Assembly: GCF_003112695.1 (NCBI RefSeq)
Contig: NZ_BFBP01000025.1
Location: 1 to 64,000 of the forward strand
DNA: 64,000 bases
Reading direction: 5' to 3'
Source: Azospira sp. I13
GTDB taxonomy: Bacteria; Pseudomonadota; Gammaproteobacteria; Burkholderiales; Rhodocyclaceae
Shown piece by piece: positions 28,892 through 39,118 of the stretch (within the stretch, counting starts at the first letter, position 1; each line of letters opens with the position of its first letter). Under the pieces are notes generated by a model. It was not told where the DNA came from and did not search any database. It saw nothing but the letters and a program-made list of their open reading frames with translations. The position numbers and the translations under genes are program-made.

Positions 28892-30219
28892 TGCGGCGTG
28901 TCCAGCCGGTCCACCGTGGCCGAGAGTTCCTGGATCACTTCCACGACCCGGCTGGCGCCCTGATTCATGTGTTCAATGGCCTGTCCGGCCTGATGGGCTA
29001 GCTCCACCCCCTCCTCCACCACCGTCAGACCCCGGGCCATGCTGGTGCTGACGGAAGAGGTCTCTGACTGGATGGACTGGATCTTCTGACCGATTTCCCC
29101 GGTGGCCAGGCTGGTCCGCTCGGCCAGCTTGCGCACCTCGTCGGCCACCACCGCAAACCCACGCCCGCTTTCCCCGGCCCGGGCCGCCTCGATGGCGGCA
29201 TTGAGGGCCAGCAGGTTGGTCTGGTCGGCGATTTCCCGGATGGTATTGACGATGAAGGTGATCTGCCCGGTCTGCTGGTCCAGGGACTGCACCAGCGCAG
29301 AGGACTGATTGACGATGTCGGCAATGGACTGGATCTTGTCCACCGTACGGCGGATCACCTGCTCACCGCCCCGGGAAACTTCCTGGGTTTCCAGGGCCAC
29401 CTCGTAGGCGGTTGCCGCCCCGTTCTTTTCCGCCAGATGCTGGGCCACCCGCGCCGAGATGTCGGCGGCGAACTTCACCACCTTCACCGGCTGGCCGTTG
29501 GCGCCGATCACCGGAGAATAGCTGGCCTCCAGCCAGACTTCCCGCCCATTCCGGGCAATGCGGCGAAACTGGCCGGAAAAGTACTCCCCCCGCCCGAGAC
29601 GGGCCCAGAAATCGCTGTATTCCTTGGAATTGACCAGTTCCGGCGGGCAAAACTGGCGATGGAACTGGCCGATCACCTGGTCGCGGGTATAGCCCATGAC
29701 CTGCAGGAAATTCTCGTTGGCCTGCAGAATCCGCCCTTCCAGGGAAAACTCGATCACGGCCATGGAACGGTCGATGGCCGCCACCAGGGCCTTCAGCCCG
29801 GCCGCCTCTTCTACCTGCTGGGTGACCTCGCTGGCCAGCTTGACGATGCGCACTACCCGGCCGGCCTCATCCAGCACCGGGTTGTAGCTCGCCTCCAGCC
29901 ATACGGTGCTGCCGTCCTTACGGCGGCGGGCGATGGTGCCACGATAAAACTCGCCAGCCCGCAGGCGGCGCCAGAATTCACTGTATTCCGGGCCTTCCGC
30001 AAAGGCCGGATCGCAAAGCCGGCGATGGTTCATGCCGACCAGCTCCTGCAATCCGTAGCCCATGACGCGGCAGAAATTGTCGTTGGCGCCGAGCACTTCC
30101 CCCTGGGGAGACAAATCCACCACGGCATTGCCGCGGCTCAGGGCTTCCCGGCGTAGCTGGGCCTCTCGCAGCTGCGCTTCAAGTTCTGCGATACGAGCCT
30201 TGTACTTTCCAGTGAACAT
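28888..30219 (-). CDS. Soluble PAS-PAS methyl-accepting chemotaxis protein (BdlA/Aer2-like)
   Basis: A 443-residue receptor with no membrane segment. A short coiled start ([18 protein letters not shown]) leads to two PAS domains: about 30-145 ([20 protein letters not shown]) and about 150-265 ([20 protein letters not shown]). The methyl-accepting coiled coil follows with [20 protein letters not shown]. The two PAS domains are very alike, suggesting duplication. This layout resembles cytosolic redox/oxygen receptors and BdlA. Whether a haem or flavin is bound cannot be read from sequence. The gene ends tail-to-tail with the glycine-zipper gene (4-base overlap). Confidence 0.92.
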   Translation of the reverse strand: MFTGKYKARIAELEAQLREAQLRREALSRGNAVVDLSPQGEVLGANDNFCRVMGYGLQELVGMNHRRLCDPAFAEGPEYSEFWRRLRAGEFYRGTIARRRKDGSTVWLEASYNPVLDEAGRVVRIVKLASEVTQQVEEAAGLKALVAAIDRSMAVIEFSLEGRILQANENFLQVMGYTRDQVIGQFHRQFCPPELVNSKEYSDFWARLGRGEYFSGQFRRIARNGREVWLEASYSPVIGANGQPVKVVKFAADISARVAQHLAEKNGAATAYEVALETQEVSRGGEQVIRRTVDKIQSIADIVNQSSALVQSLDQQTGQITFIVNTIREIADQTNLLALNAAIEAARAGESGRGFAVVADEVRKLAERTSLATGEIGQKIQSIQSETSSVSTSMARGLTVVEEGVELAHQAGQAIEHMNQGASRVVEVIQELSATVDRLDTPH

Positions 30220-30394
30220 GCGCTGCCTCTTTCCTTGTGTGGTTTCCTCGAGACGACCTGCCCGGAGGGGTTACCGGACACGATATCCCGCTGGATGCTG
30301 GGGCGGTGGGTTGGCGCACCCCGATATTACCTAAGTATTATTCTATGCCGAGTTTGCACCGGCGACGCCTAGGCTAATTGCCAGGAGGGCGGGT

Positions 30395-30775
30395 TCAGGA
30401 AGGGTAGGAAGCGCCGGCGGCGCGGGCCGTGCGGGAGGAGGAGGAAGCCGCCGCCCGCAGGGCGGCGGCAAAGGCGGAGCGGGCCCAGGGCAGCAGGGCA
30501 TGGGGGGCATCCAGGGCCTCGTCCGGCGCCCGGTAATAGCTGAGGGCGGTGAGTTTGCCCTGGCGCGGGTAGGTGAAGGGCGGCAGGTCCAGGGCGGTGA
30601 ACTCGCCCCGGTTGGTATCGTCCGCCTTCAACCACAGCAGGTCATCGAGGACGATGGCGAACATCAGGCCATCGAGAAAAAGGCCGACGCCGCCGAACAT
30701 GCGCCGCGACACCACCCGCCCCAGAGGAGCGAGGCATTCCAGCAGGTAATCCACGTATTCCCGGCTGACGGTCAT
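30395..30775 (-). CDS. TfoX N-terminal-domain protein
   Basis: 126 residues from the ATG at 30775, 11 bases after the miaA stop. YVDYLLECLAPLGRVVSRRM, then FGGVGLFLDGLMFAIVLDD and LWLKADDTNRGEF, match the TfoX N-terminal family; YPRQGKLTALSYYRAPDEAL closes it. Full-length TfoX (Sxy) with the C-terminal domain regulates competence; stand-alone N-terminal-domain proteins like this have no settled role. The last 25 residues are Ala/Ser/Arg-rich. Confidence 0.82.
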   Translation of the reverse strand: MTVSREYVDYLLECLAPLGRVVSRRMFGGVGLFLDGLMFAIVLDDLLWLKADDTNRGEFTALDLPPFTYPRQGKLTALSYYRAPDEALDAPHALLPWARSAFAAALRAAASSSSRTARAAGASYPS

Positions 30776-30786
30776 GCCAGCCCCGC

Positions 30787-31734
30787 TTAAATCCGTTGCT
30801 CGTCGAGGAAGCGGGCCACCCGGGCTTCCACCTGGGGGACCAGGTCCGGCGCCAGGCAATCGAACACTTCCGCCGTGGGGTCGGCCCGCAGCCAGGTGAT
30901 CTGGCGCTTGGCCAGCTGACGGGTGGCGAAGATGCCCCGGTCCAGCAATTCGGCGGCGGGGGCCTCGCCCTCCAGCACTTCCCAGGCCTGGCGATAGCCG
31001 ACACAGCGCATGGAAGGCAGGCTGGCGTTGAGGCGGTACTTGGCGCGCAGGGCGTGCATCTCGTCCAGGAAGCCCTGGGCCAGCATCTGAGCAAAACGCT
31101 CGGCGATGCGCTGGTGCAGCACGGCCCGGTCGGAGGGGGCCAGGGCCAGGGGCAGCAGGTTCCAGGGCAGAGGTTGCCGCTGCTGCTCCGCCAGCAATTC
31201 GGACATGGGCCGGCCCGTGAGCTGGCAGATTTCCAGGGCCCGGGAAATACGCTGGGAGTCGGTGGCGTGCAGGCGGGCGGCGGTGACCGGGTCCAGCTTC
31301 GCCAGTTCGGCGTGCAGGGCCGGCCAGCCATAGGCCGCTGCCTTCGCTTCCAACTCGGCGCGCAGGGCCGGATCAGCTTGCGGCAGGTCGGAAAGCCCTT
31401 CCCGCAGGGCCTTGTAATAGAGCATGGTGCCGCCCACGAGCAGGGGCACCTTGCCCCGGGCGGTGGCCTCGGCCATGGCGGCCAGGGCTTCGTCGCGGAA
31501 ACGGGCGGCGGAGTAGGCCTCCTCCGGTGAGATCACATCCACCAGCCGGTGCGGGTAGCGGGCCAGGGTGGCCTGGTCCGGCTTGGCGGTGCCGATCTCC
31601 ATGTCGCGGAAGACCAGGGCCGAATCGACGCTGATGAGTTCCACCGGGAAGCGATCGAACAAGTACAGGGCCGCCGCAGTCTTGCCACTGGCGGTGGGCC
31701 CCATGAGCAGGATGGCGGGGGGATGGGCGCTCAT
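30787..31734 (-). CDS. miaA: tRNA dimethylallyltransferase
   Basis: A 315-residue enzyme adding a dimethylallyl group to A37 of UNN-decoding tRNAs. P-loop [37 protein letters not shown] with the catalytic Asp; [17 protein letters not shown]; and the tRNA-contact [18 protein letters not shown]. Length is normal. The mutL-miaA order is the same as in E. coli. A tRNA-like fragment lies in the short gap between the two genes. Confidence 0.96.
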   Translation of the reverse strand: MSAHPPAILLMGPTASGKTAAALYLFDRFPVELISVDSALVFRDMEIGTAKPDQATLARYPHRLVDVISPEEAYSAARFRDEALAAMAEATARGKVPLLVGGTMLYYKALREGLSDLPQADPALRAELEAKAAAYGWPALHAELAKLDPVTAARLHATDSQRISRALEICQLTGRPMSELLAEQQRQPLPWNLLPLALAPSDRAVLHQRIAERFAQMLAQGFLDEMHALRAKYRLNASLPSMRCVGYRQAWEVLEGEAPAAELLDRGIFATRQLAKRQITWLRADPTAEVFDCLAPDLVPQVEARVARFLDEQRI

Positions 31735-31759
31735 GCCGTCACCCCGACGATTCCCGCCC

Positions 31760-31786
31760 GGTGCCCGGGACGGGACTTGAACCCGT
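31760..31786 (-). pseudogene. tRNA 3'-end fragment (Leu-like acceptor and T arm)
   Basis: On the minus strand the 27 bases read as a complete T arm (ACGGG, loop TTCAAGT, CCCGT) followed by an acceptor 3' strand CCCGGGC and ACC. No D arm, anticodon arm or matching 5' acceptor strand (GCCCGGG) precedes it; that space is the mutL 3' end. CCCGGGC with A as discriminator is found in bacterial tRNA-Leu. It is thus a solitary tRNA 3' end between mutL and miaA, possibly the scar (attachment-site copy) of a lost element. Confidence 0.6.
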
Positions 31787-31804
31787 AAGTCGGCAGGGCC
31801 ATGG

Positions 31805-33670
31805 TCATTGCCCCCGCAGGAAGAGCTTGTCCAGGTCCGCCAGGGACAGCTCGGTCCAGGTGGGGCGGCCGTGGTTGCACTGGTCGGCCCGCTCCGTCTC
31901 TTCCATCTGGCGCAAGAGGGCGTTCATTTCCGGTACGGTGAGGATGCGCCGGGCCCGCACGGCGCCGTGACAAGCCAGGGTGGCCAGGAGTTCGTTGCGC
32001 CGGGCGGTGGAGACCTGGGAAGCCCCATGTTCCATCAGCTCGGCCAGCAGGCTACGGGCCAGGTTCACCGGATCGCCGCCGGCCAAAAGCTGGGGCACGG
32101 AGCGCAGGGCCAGTTCGTTGGGACCCAGGGGCGCCAGTTCGAAGCCCAGTTCGGCCATGGTGGCGCCGTGTTCTTCCACCGCTGCCACCTCGTGGGCGCT
32201 GGCGGAGAACACCGCCGGAATGAGCAGGGCCTGGGTCGGCACCGCCTTGCTGTCGTAGGCGGTCTTAAGCTTCTCGTAGAGGATGCGCTCGTGGGCGGCG
32301 TGCATGTCCACCAGGATCAGGCCCCGGGCGTTCTGGGCCAGTACGTAGATGCCGTGCAGCTGGGCCAGGGCGTAGCCCAGGGGTGGGGCCTCCTGGCCGG
32401 GAACGGCGGCGACAGGCGCTGCCTGGGGCGCGGTGCTGCCGCCGACACCGAATCCCGCAGACGCCGGGCTGCCGACTGCCGGCCGGGCAGCAGCAGCAAA
32501 GGCCAGATAGGAGGCGGCGGAAGGTTCGGCCACCCCCAGGCTGCCCTGTCGGGGCGGATTCCAGGCCGGCATGGCCGGAGAGGCAGAAGAGGCGCCAGGC
32601 TCCGGGGTGGCATGGGCAAACCCCTCGCCCCTATTGCCTCCCAGGGCATCCAGGCCGGGGGAGGCAGTCTGAACGTCCCGGGTCGGATCGCTGATGACCT
32701 GGGAGAGGGCCTTATGCACCGCGTGATAGACGAACTGATGCACCGCCCGGCCGTCGCGGAAGCGCACTTCGGTCTTGGCCGGGTGCACATTCACATCCAC
32801 CGCCGCCGGGTCGATCTCGATGAACAGGGCGTAGCCCGGGTGGCGACTGCCGTGCAGCATGTCCTGGTAGGCCTCGCGCAGGGCGTGGGCCAGCAGTTTG
32901 TCGCGCACGAAGCGGCCGTTCACGAAGACGTACTGGGCGTCCCGCCCGGGGCGGGACCAGGCGGGCTGGGCGGCGTAGCCGACAATCGACAGCCCGTTGA
33001 TGGCGGCCTCGACGCGGCGGCATTCGGCGAGGAAATCCTGGCCCAGGATGGCGCCGACCCGGCCGGCCAGATCCGTTTTCGGCAAAGACAGGCTGACCCG
33101 GCCGTTGTGGGCGAGGGAAAAGGCCACGCCCGGATGAGCCAGGGCGACGCGCTTGACCGCATCGGCGCAGTGGGCGAATTCGGTGCCTTCGGACTTCAAG
33201 AATTTGCGGCGGGCCGGGGTGTTGTAATAGAGGTCCCGCATTTCCACCACGGTGCCGGCGGCCAGGGCGGCCGGTTCCGCCTCGCCGCTGCCGTGGGCCG
33301 CCAGCTTCCAGGCATGGCCGGCGCCGGCGGCACGGCTGGTGAGGGTGAGGCGGGCCACCGCCGCCACCGAGGCCAGGGCCTCGCCGCGGAAGCCCAGGGT
33401 GGCCACCCGTTCCAGGTCTTCCAGGCTGGCGATCTTGCTGGTGGCGTGGCGGGTCAGGGCCAGGGGCAGTTCTTCCTGGGGAATGCCGCAACCGTCGTCG
33501 CTGACCCGGATCAGTTTCACCCCGCCCTCTTCCAGCTGGATCTGGATAGCCTGGCTGCCAGCATCCAGGGCGTTTTCCAGCACCTCTTTCAGGACCGAGG
33601 CAGGCCGTTCCACCACCTCGCCGGCGGCGATCTGGCTGATGAGGAGGTCGGGCAGGAGACGAATGGGCAT
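31805..33670 (-). CDS. mutL: DNA mismatch repair protein MutL
   Basis: 621 residues from the ATG at 33670 (an in-frame ATG 15 codons upstream is less likely). The GHKL ATPase domain fills residues 1-330: [40 protein letters not shown] and [18 protein letters not shown] Pro/Ala-rich linker (about 345-430) joins the C-terminal dimerisation domain. The latter has [13 protein letters not shown], matching the DQHA(X)2E(X)4E endonuclease motif, so this MutL is likely a latent nickase, as expected in bacteria without MutH. Confidence 0.96.
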   Translation of the reverse strand: MPIRLLPDLLISQIAAGEVVERPASVLKEVLENALDAGSQAIQIQLEEGGVKLIRVSDDGCGIPQEELPLALTRHATSKIASLEDLERVATLGFRGEALASVAAVARLTLTSRAAGAGHAWKLAAHGSGEAEPAALAAGTVVEMRDLYYNTPARRKFLKSEGTEFAHCADAVKRVALAHPGVAFSLAHNGRVSLSLPKTDLAGRVGAILGQDFLAECRRVEAAINGLSIVGYAAQPAWSRPGRDAQYVFVNGRFVRDKLLAHALREAYQDMLHGSRHPGYALFIEIDPAAVDVNVHPAKTEVRFRDGRAVHQFVYHAVHKALSQVISDPTRDVQTASPGLDALGGNRGEGFAHATPEPGASSASPAMPAWNPPRQGSLGVAEPSAASYLAFAAAARPAVGSPASAGFGVGGSTAPQAAPVAAVPGQEAPPLGYALAQLHGIYVLAQNARGLILVDMHAAHERILYEKLKTAYDSKAVPTQALLIPAVFSASAHEVAAVEEHGATMAELGFELAPLGPNELALRSVPQLLAGGDPVNLARSLLAELMEHGASQVSTARRNELLATLACHGAVRARRILTVPEMNALLRQMEETERADQCNHGRPTWTELSLADLDKLFLRGQ

Positions 33671-33822
33671 GGAAAGACTCGCGGCAACGCAGCAGCTGGA
33701 ACCCAGCAATGGCAAGCAGAAACGGGGGCCGCAGGGCGATGCCCCCCGGCCCGGAAAGACCCGCCCGGCAGGGCGGGCCGGCCACCGCGCGAAACGGCAA
33801 ATCGCGGCACCGGAGAGGCCGC

Positions 33823-33873
33823 ATTATAGCCGCTCCCGCCGGGGCTACTCCGGCCCCGGGAAGCGGCTATAAT
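33823..33873. promoter_or_regulatory. Divergent promoters inside an inverted repeat (mutL / signalling operon)
   Basis: The arm AGCGGCTATAAT (33862-33873) is repeated in inverse orientation at 33823-33834. Each arm holds a consensus -10: TATAAT at 33868-33873 facing the plus-strand operon and TATAAT at 33828-33823 facing mutL. The two -10s point outward and share 33 bp between them, so they would compete for polymerase. No good -35 is visible for either. Confidence 0.6.
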
Positions 33874-33906
33874 CGGGCCACATCTGTCATAAACGGCCCT
33901 TTCCCC

Positions 33907-35607
33907 ATGCCCGCTCCGAGCTCGCTGCGCGTGCTGTTCGTCGACGACTCCGAACTGGATGTGGAGCTGGCCGCCCGTAGCCTGCGCCAGAGCGGCCACG
34001 CGGTGGAATGGGTGCGGGTCGAAACGGCCTCCGCCATGGAGGAGCAACTGGCCCACGGCGGCTGGGATGTGGTGGTCTGCGACCACAACATGCCCGACTT
34101 CGATTCCGTCTCCGCCCTGGAGCTGCTGCTGACCAAGGGCGCCGACCTGCCCTTCGTCATCGTCTCCGGCATGATTCCCGACGAAGTTGCCATCGAGGCC
34201 ATGCGCCGCGGCGCCCGGGACTTCGTCGGCAAGAGCAACCTGGCCCGCCTGGCCCCGGTAATCGCCCGGGAAGTGGGGGACGCCAGCGACCGGGCCGCCC
34301 TGCGCCAGGCCCAGGCCAGCCTGGAACACCTGCTGCGCTTCGATCCCCTCACCGGCATCGCCAATGTGGATTTCCTCCAGGAACACCTGGAGCGCCTCAC
34401 CGCCCACCCCAGCCCCTCGCCCTTCCTGGTGCTGCTGGTGGATATCAACCGCTTCCGCAAAATCATGCACGGCATGGGCATGGTCCTCGCCAACCGCGTG
34501 CTGCGGGCCGTGGCCCGGCGCCTGGCGGCCCTGGCCGGGCAGGAACATTTTGTCGCCCGGGTATCCGCCGACCGTTTCGCCCTGGTGGTAGCCGGCGCGG
34601 ACAACGCGGAAGAGACGGAAAAATGGTTCGCCCACCTGCGGGAAGCCTTCGCCCAGGGCTTCTCCATCCAGGGCCAGGAGCTGTTTCTCACCGCCAGTGT
34701 CGGCGGTGCCCTGTTTCCCGAGCACAACACCCAGGGCGACGATCTGCTGCGCCACGCCGAAGCCGCCCTGGATACCGCCAAGCGCACCGGCCCGGGCCAG
34801 AGCCGCCTCTTCCAGGAGCGCATGGCCCAGCCCCAGAAGGGCCGCCTGGTGCTGGAAGCCGCCCTCTACCACGCCCTGGTGAACCGGGAGTTCGTGCTGC
34901 ACTACCAGCCCCAGGTGGAGTTGAGCAACGGCCGCATCATCGGCGTTGAAGCCCTGCTGCGCTGGCAAAGCCCGGACCGGGGCCTGGTGCCGCCAGGCGA
35001 GTTCATTCCCCTGCTGGAAGAAACGGGCCTCATCGTCCCGGTAGGCGAGTGGGTACTGGCCGAGGCCTGCCGTCAGAGCGTGCTGTGGCGCGAGGCCGGC
35101 CATGGCGACCTGCGGGTGGCAGTCAACCTCTCCGCCCTGCAGTTCCAGCAGCCCCGCCTGGCGGAGTCGGTGCGGGAAGTGATCGAACGCTCCGGCGCCG
35201 ATCCCCGCAACATCGAACTGGAAATCACCGAAAACATCGCCATGAACCAGGAGGAGGAAGTCCTCGATACCCTGCACCAGTTGCGGGCCATCGGCGTCTC
35301 CCTGGCCATCGACGATTTCGGCACCGGCTATTCCTCCCTTTCTTATCTGCAGCAGTTCCCGGTGAACCGGCTGAAGATCGACCAATCCTTCGTGCGGGGA
35401 GCTGCCGCCGGGCGCGAGCTCTCCATCGCCCGAGCCATCGTCGCCATGGGCAACAGCCTGGGCCTGGAAGTGATCGCCGAAGGCGTGGAAACCGCCGAGC
35501 AGCACGCCCTGCTCAGCACCTTCGGCTGCCGCGAGGGCCAGGGTTTCCACTTCGCCCGCCCGGCCCTGCCCGACGCCTTGGCCGCGGCCCTGGCCAACCG
35601 GGGCTGA
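33907..35607 (+). CDS. Response regulator with degenerate GGDEF and intact EAL domain (c-di-GMP phosphodiesterase)
   Basis: 566 residues from the ATG at 33907. A REC domain (1-120) has LRVLFVDDSELD and phospho-acceptor Asp in VVVCDHNMPDF. A GGDEF-like domain (140-300) reads VSADRFALVV where the catalytic GGDEF should be, so cyclase activity is very unlikely. The EAL domain (315-560) is intact: IGVEALLRWQ, ENIAMNQEEEVLD, LAIDDFGTGYSSLSYL and VIAEGVETAEQHALL. So a phosphorylation-controlled c-di-GMP phosphodiesterase is likely. The kinase gene starts 7 bases downstream. Confidence 0.92.
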   Translation: MPAPSSLRVLFVDDSELDVELAARSLRQSGHAVEWVRVETASAMEEQLAHGGWDVVVCDHNMPDFDSVSALELLLTKGADLPFVIVSGMIPDEVAIEAMRRGARDFVGKSNLARLAPVIAREVGDASDRAALRQAQASLEHLLRFDPLTGIANVDFLQEHLERLTAHPSPSPFLVLLVDINRFRKIMHGMGMVLANRVLRAVARRLAALAGQEHFVARVSADRFALVVAGADNAEETEKWFAHLREAFAQGFSIQGQELFLTASVGGALFPEHNTQGDDLLRHAEAALDTAKRTGPGQSRLFQERMAQPQKGRLVLEAALYHALVNREFVLHYQPQVELSNGRIIGVEALLRWQSPDRGLVPPGEFIPLLEETGLIVPVGEWVLAEACRQSVLWREAGHGDLRVAVNLSALQFQQPRLAESVREVIERSGADPRNIELEITENIAMNQEEEVLDTLHQLRAIGVSLAIDDFGTGYSSLSYLQQFPVNRLKIDQSFVRGAAAGRELSIARAIVAMGNSLGLEVIAEGVETAEQHALLSTFGCREGQGFHFARPALPDALAAALANRG

Positions 35608-35614
35608 GCCGGCC

Positions 35615-38581
35615 ATGGCCACGGTAATGCCGATGCTCCGCGGCCTGGCCCGCCCCATCCTCCTGCTTGCTGTCTGCCTGCTGCAGGCCCTGCCAGCCCA
35701 GGCCCAGAGCCTCTCGGCAGAACAGCAGCGCTGGCTCGGCCAGCACCCGGAGATTCGCGTCGGTGCCACGGAAATGCCCACCCTACTGATGCGGGACTTC
35801 CGCAGCGGCAGCTATTCCGGCCTGGCGGTCGACCTCCTCAAACTCTACGAAAAACGCCTGGGTATCCGCTTCCAGCTGGTTTACTACGGCAGCCTGGAGG
35901 ACATGCACGAAGGCATCCGCAATCGGGAGGTGGATCTGCTCTTCGCCGCCGTCGCCACGCCCGGGCGTGAGCTGTACCTGACCTTTCCCAAGCCCTACGC
36001 CGAGCTGGACACCAAGATCATCGTGCGGCGGGACAACGTCTCCATCACCCCCCTTTCCCTGGACCGCATGAGCGGCCGCAGCATCGCCGTGCTGGCGGCC
36101 AGCGCCCTGGAAGAGCGGCTGCGGCGGGAATACCCGGACCTGCACCTGGTCCCCGCCCGGGACGAGCTATCCGCCCTCACCAAGCTGGCCTTCGGCGAAG
36201 TCGATGCAGCGGTCACCGACCTTAACCGGGTCACCTACTACGTGCAGAAGGAAGGGCTTTCCAACCTGGCCGTGGGTGGCGATACCGGCATCAGCTACCC
36301 CTACACCTTCGCCGTGCGCAGCGACTGGCCGGAACTGGCCACCCTGCTCAATCTGGCGGACGCCAGCCTGCCCCCCGCCGAACGCAACCAGGTGATGGAA
36401 CGCTGGATGCAGCTGGATCAGGCCCGCCCCTGGAACAATCCCCGCTTCTGGTGGGTGGCCGGCGGCCTATTGGCCCTGTTGGCCCTGGCCCTGGGCACCA
36501 TGCTGCTGTGGAACCGGGTGCTGCGCCGGGAAGTGGCCTCCCGCACCGCCCAGCTGGACGCCCAGATGGCTGAGCTGGTGGCGGTGGACCGGGACCTGCG
36601 GGAAAGCGAAGCCCGCTTCCGCGACCTGGCGGAGCTTTCCTACGACTGGTACTGGGAGCAGGACGAAAACTTCCGCTTCACCCAGATGTCCGGCGGCGCC
36701 TTCCAGAAAGGCCGCCTACCGGTCGAGGTCTACATGGGCAAGACCCGCTGGGAACTCCCCCTGCTGGGCGTCAGCCTGGAAGAGATCACCGCCCACCGGG
36801 CCCTGGTGGAAGCCCATCAGCCCTACCGGGAATTCATTTACCAGTTCCGCACCCAGGACGGGGAACTGCACTGGTACATGGCCAACGGCCGTCCGGTCTT
36901 TGCGGAAGACGGCCGCTTCCGCGGCTACCGGGGCACCGGCCAGGACATTACCGAACGCATGCTCACCCAGCAGGCGCTGGTGGATAGCGAACAGCGCATC
37001 CGCGGCCTGCTCGACAGCACCTTCTCTTTCGTCGGCCTGCTGGACCCCCAGGGGACCGTGCTGGAAGTAAACCGCACCGCCCTCGACTTCATCGGCCAGG
37101 AAAAGGCCGAAGTGGTGGGCAAGCCCCTATGGGATACGGCCTGGTGGGCTCACGACGAGGGGGCACGGGAAGACCTGCGCCAGGCGCTGGCCCGGGCCCG
37201 CCAGGGTGAAGCGGTGCGCTTTGCCACCAGCCACCGCTCGGCCCTCGGCGTACTGCACTGGATGGACGTGAGCATCTCGCCGGTGAAGGATGCCGCCGGG
37301 CGAGTGGTCTATCTGGTGCGCGAAGGCCGGGACGTAACGGAAATGCGCCGCACCCAGGAGGCCCTGCGGGCCCTGGTGGAGAACACGGCGGCGGTCTATG
37401 GCGAGCGCTTCCTCAACAGCCTGGTGCAGCACGTCGCCACCCTGTTCGACGTGGATTACGCCTTCGTCGGCATACTGGAGCCGGACGGCACCTCGGTGCG
37501 TTCCCTGGCCAGCTGGTCCCATGGCGCCCCAGCCGAGAACTTCAGCTATACCCTGGCCAACACGCCCTGCCAGACCCTCTTGCAGGGCGGCCCCTGCCTC
37601 TATCCCCGGGGCGTAGCGGACCTCTTCCCGGCCGATGCCATGCTGCGCCAGATGGCCCTGGAAAGTTACATGGGCACGCCCATCACCGGCAGCAATGGCA
37701 AGCCCCTGGGGGTGCTGGTGGTGCTGGATACAAAGCCCCTCGCCGAATCCACGGACTACCTGCCCATCCTCAGCCTCTTCGCCCTGCGGGCCGGCATGGA
37801 GATTGAGCGCATGTCCCAGGAACACACCATGCGCACCCTCAACCAGGAACTGGAGCGGCGGGTGACGGAACGCACCCTGCAGCTGGAGGCGGCCAACAAG
37901 GAGCTGGAGTCCTTCTCCTATTCCGTCTCCCACGACCTGCGGGCGCCGCTGCGCCACATTGCCGGCTTCGTCAGCCTGCTCAAGGACGACGAGGCCAACC
38001 AGCTGTCGCCGGACAGCCTGCGCTACCTCTCCATCATTACCGACTCGGCCAACCGCATGAGCGACCTCATCGATGGCCTGCTCACCTTCTCCCGCATTGG
38101 CCGGGCAGCGGTGCAGAAGACGCCGGTGGACCTCAGCCGGCTGCTGCGGGAAGTCATCGAAGAACTGGCCCACGAACCCTGCGCTCCGGTGGTCAGCTGG
38201 GACATCGCCGAACTGCCCCAGGTCCAGGCCGACCGGACCCTGATGCGCCAGGTGCTGGGGAACCTGGTGGGCAACGCCCTCAAGTATTCCCGTCGCCGCG
38301 AGCGCGCCGAGATCCGCATCAGTGCCTCGCCCATTGACTACCAGGGGCGCCCCGAGTGGGCCATCCGTATTTCCGACAACGGCGTCGGCTTCAACATGAA
38401 ATACGTCGGCAAGCTCTTTGGCGTTTTCCAACGCCTGCACGGCGCCACCGAATTCGAAGGTACGGGCATTGGCCTGGCCAACGTGCGCCGTATCGTCGAG
38501 CGCCATGGTGGCCGCATCTGGGCTGAAGGCACCCCGGACCTCGGCGCCACTTTCACCTTTACCCTGCCCCGGGACGAATGA
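35615..38581 (+). CDS. Hybrid-sensor histidine kinase with periplasmic solute-binding domain, PAS and GAF domains
   Basis: 988 residues. Signal segment (about 8-31), a periplasmic SBP_bac_3 domain (38-265; IRVGATEMPTLLMRDFRSGS, then YSGLAVDLLKLYEKRLGI), a membrane helix (WVAGGLLALLALALGTMLLW, about 283-302), two PAS domains (about 330-590), a GAF domain (about 600-745), then HisKA with SYSVSHDLRAPLRHIAGFVS and an HATPase domain with LGNLVGNALKYSRRRERAEI and FEGTGIGLANVRRIVERHGG. The solute-binding domain is EvgS-like and would sense an amino-acid-like or other small solute. There is no receiver domain attached; receivers are encoded on both sides. Confidence 0.93.
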   Translation: MATVMPMLRGLARPILLLAVCLLQALPAQAQSLSAEQQRWLGQHPEIRVGATEMPTLLMRDFRSGSYSGLAVDLLKLYEKRLGIRFQLVYYGSLEDMHEGIRNREVDLLFAAVATPGRELYLTFPKPYAELDTKIIVRRDNVSITPLSLDRMSGRSIAVLAASALEERLRREYPDLHLVPARDELSALTKLAFGEVDAAVTDLNRVTYYVQKEGLSNLAVGGDTGISYPYTFAVRSDWPELATLLNLADASLPPAERNQVMERWMQLDQARPWNNPRFWWVAGGLLALLALALGTMLLWNRVLRREVASRTAQLDAQMAELVAVDRDLRESEARFRDLAELSYDWYWEQDENFRFTQMSGGAFQKGRLPVEVYMGKTRWELPLLGVSLEEITAHRALVEAHQPYREFIYQFRTQDGELHWYMANGRPVFAEDGRFRGYRGTGQDITERMLTQQALVDSEQRIRGLLDSTFSFVGLLDPQGTVLEVNRTALDFIGQEKAEVVGKPLWDTAWWAHDEGAREDLRQALARARQGEAVRFATSHRSALGVLHWMDVSISPVKDAAGRVVYLVREGRDVTEMRRTQEALRALVENTAAVYGERFLNSLVQHVATLFDVDYAFVGILEPDGTSVRSLASWSHGAPAENFSYTLANTPCQTLLQGGPCLYPRGVADLFPADAMLRQMALESYMGTPITGSNGKPLGVLVVLDTKPLAESTDYLPILSLFALRAGMEIERMSQEHTMRTLNQELERRVTERTLQLEAANKELESFSYSVSHDLRAPLRHIAGFVSLLKDDEANQLSPDSLRYLSIITDSANRMSDLIDGLLTFSRIGRAAVQKTPVDLSRLLREVIEELAHEPCAPVVSWDIAELPQVQADRTLMRQVLGNLVGNALKYSRRRERAEIRISASPIDYQGRPEWAIRISDNGVGFNMKYVGKLFGVFQRLHGATEFEGTGIGLANVRRIVERHGGRIWAEGTPDLGATFTFTLPRDE

Positions 38582-38612
38582 GCCGGGGCTGCCGCCACTG
38601 CGAGGAACGAGC

Positions 38613-39059
38613 ATGGAATTGAAGCGTATTCTGCTGGCCGAAGACGACCCCCGGGATGTGGAACTGGCCCTGGAAGGGCTGGGCGCCAGCCACCTGGCCA
38701 ACGAAGTGCAGGTGGTGCATGACGGCGAGCAGGCACTGGATTACCTCTATCGCCGGGGCCCCTTCGCCGACCGGCCGGCCGGCAACCCGGCCCTCATCCT
38801 GCTGGACCTGAAAATGCCCCTGGTCAGCGGCCTGGAAGTGCTGCGGGAGATCAAGCAGGACGAGGAGCTGCGCCATGTGCCGGTGGTCATGCTGACCTCC
38901 TCCCGGGAAGAACGGGACCTGGACGAGGCCTACGACCTGGGCTGCAACGCCTACGTGGTCAAGCCGGTGAACTTCCGCGATTTCATCGACGCGGTGAAAT
39001 CCCTCGGCCTGTTCTGGGCCGTGCTCAACGAACCGCCCCGGGGCACCGCCTACAAGTAG
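38613..39059 (+). CDS. Single-domain response regulator, Rcp1-like
   Basis: 148 residues starting at the ATG at 38613. Only a REC domain: RILLAEDDPRDVELALEGL (acidic pair), ALILLDLKMPLVSGLEVL (phospho-Asp), VPVVMLTSSREERDLDEAYD (Thr/Ser) and CNAYVVKPVNF (Lys). The long loop between beta-2 and alpha-2 (YRRGPFADRPAGNPAL) is typical of Rcp1-type regulators that pair with kinases having phytochrome-like HisKA ends, as the gene just upstream does. It starts 31 bases after the kinase stop. With no output domain it may act by protein contact. Confidence 0.93.
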   Translation: MELKRILLAEDDPRDVELALEGLGASHLANEVQVVHDGEQALDYLYRRGPFADRPAGNPALILLDLKMPLVSGLEVLREIKQDEELRHVPVVMLTSSREERDLDEAYDLGCNAYVVKPVNFRDFIDAVKSLGLFWAVLNEPPRGTAYK

Positions 39060-39118
39060 GAAGCAGGAGGAGTAGGCTAGAATCCGGGGCCGCAACCCCA
39101 CCAGCCCGCCGTCACCCC

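Noticed and set aside
30220-30394. TAGAAT on the minus strand at 30345-30340, considered as a promoter sharing the RstA layout
   Set aside because: No GTTACA box is present 49 bases upstream, and no -35 is visible; it may still be a plain promoter of the PAS-PAS receptor gene.
31808-33829. A 673-codon open frame antisense to mutL
   Set aside because: Its composition is that of a reversed coding strand and mutL on the other strand has all expected motifs.
33589-35781. A 730-codon frame antisense to the REC-GGDEF-EAL gene and overlapping the mutL start
   Set aside because: Composed of Gly/Gln/His-rich reverse-strand sequence with no motif; it also covers the divergent promoter region.
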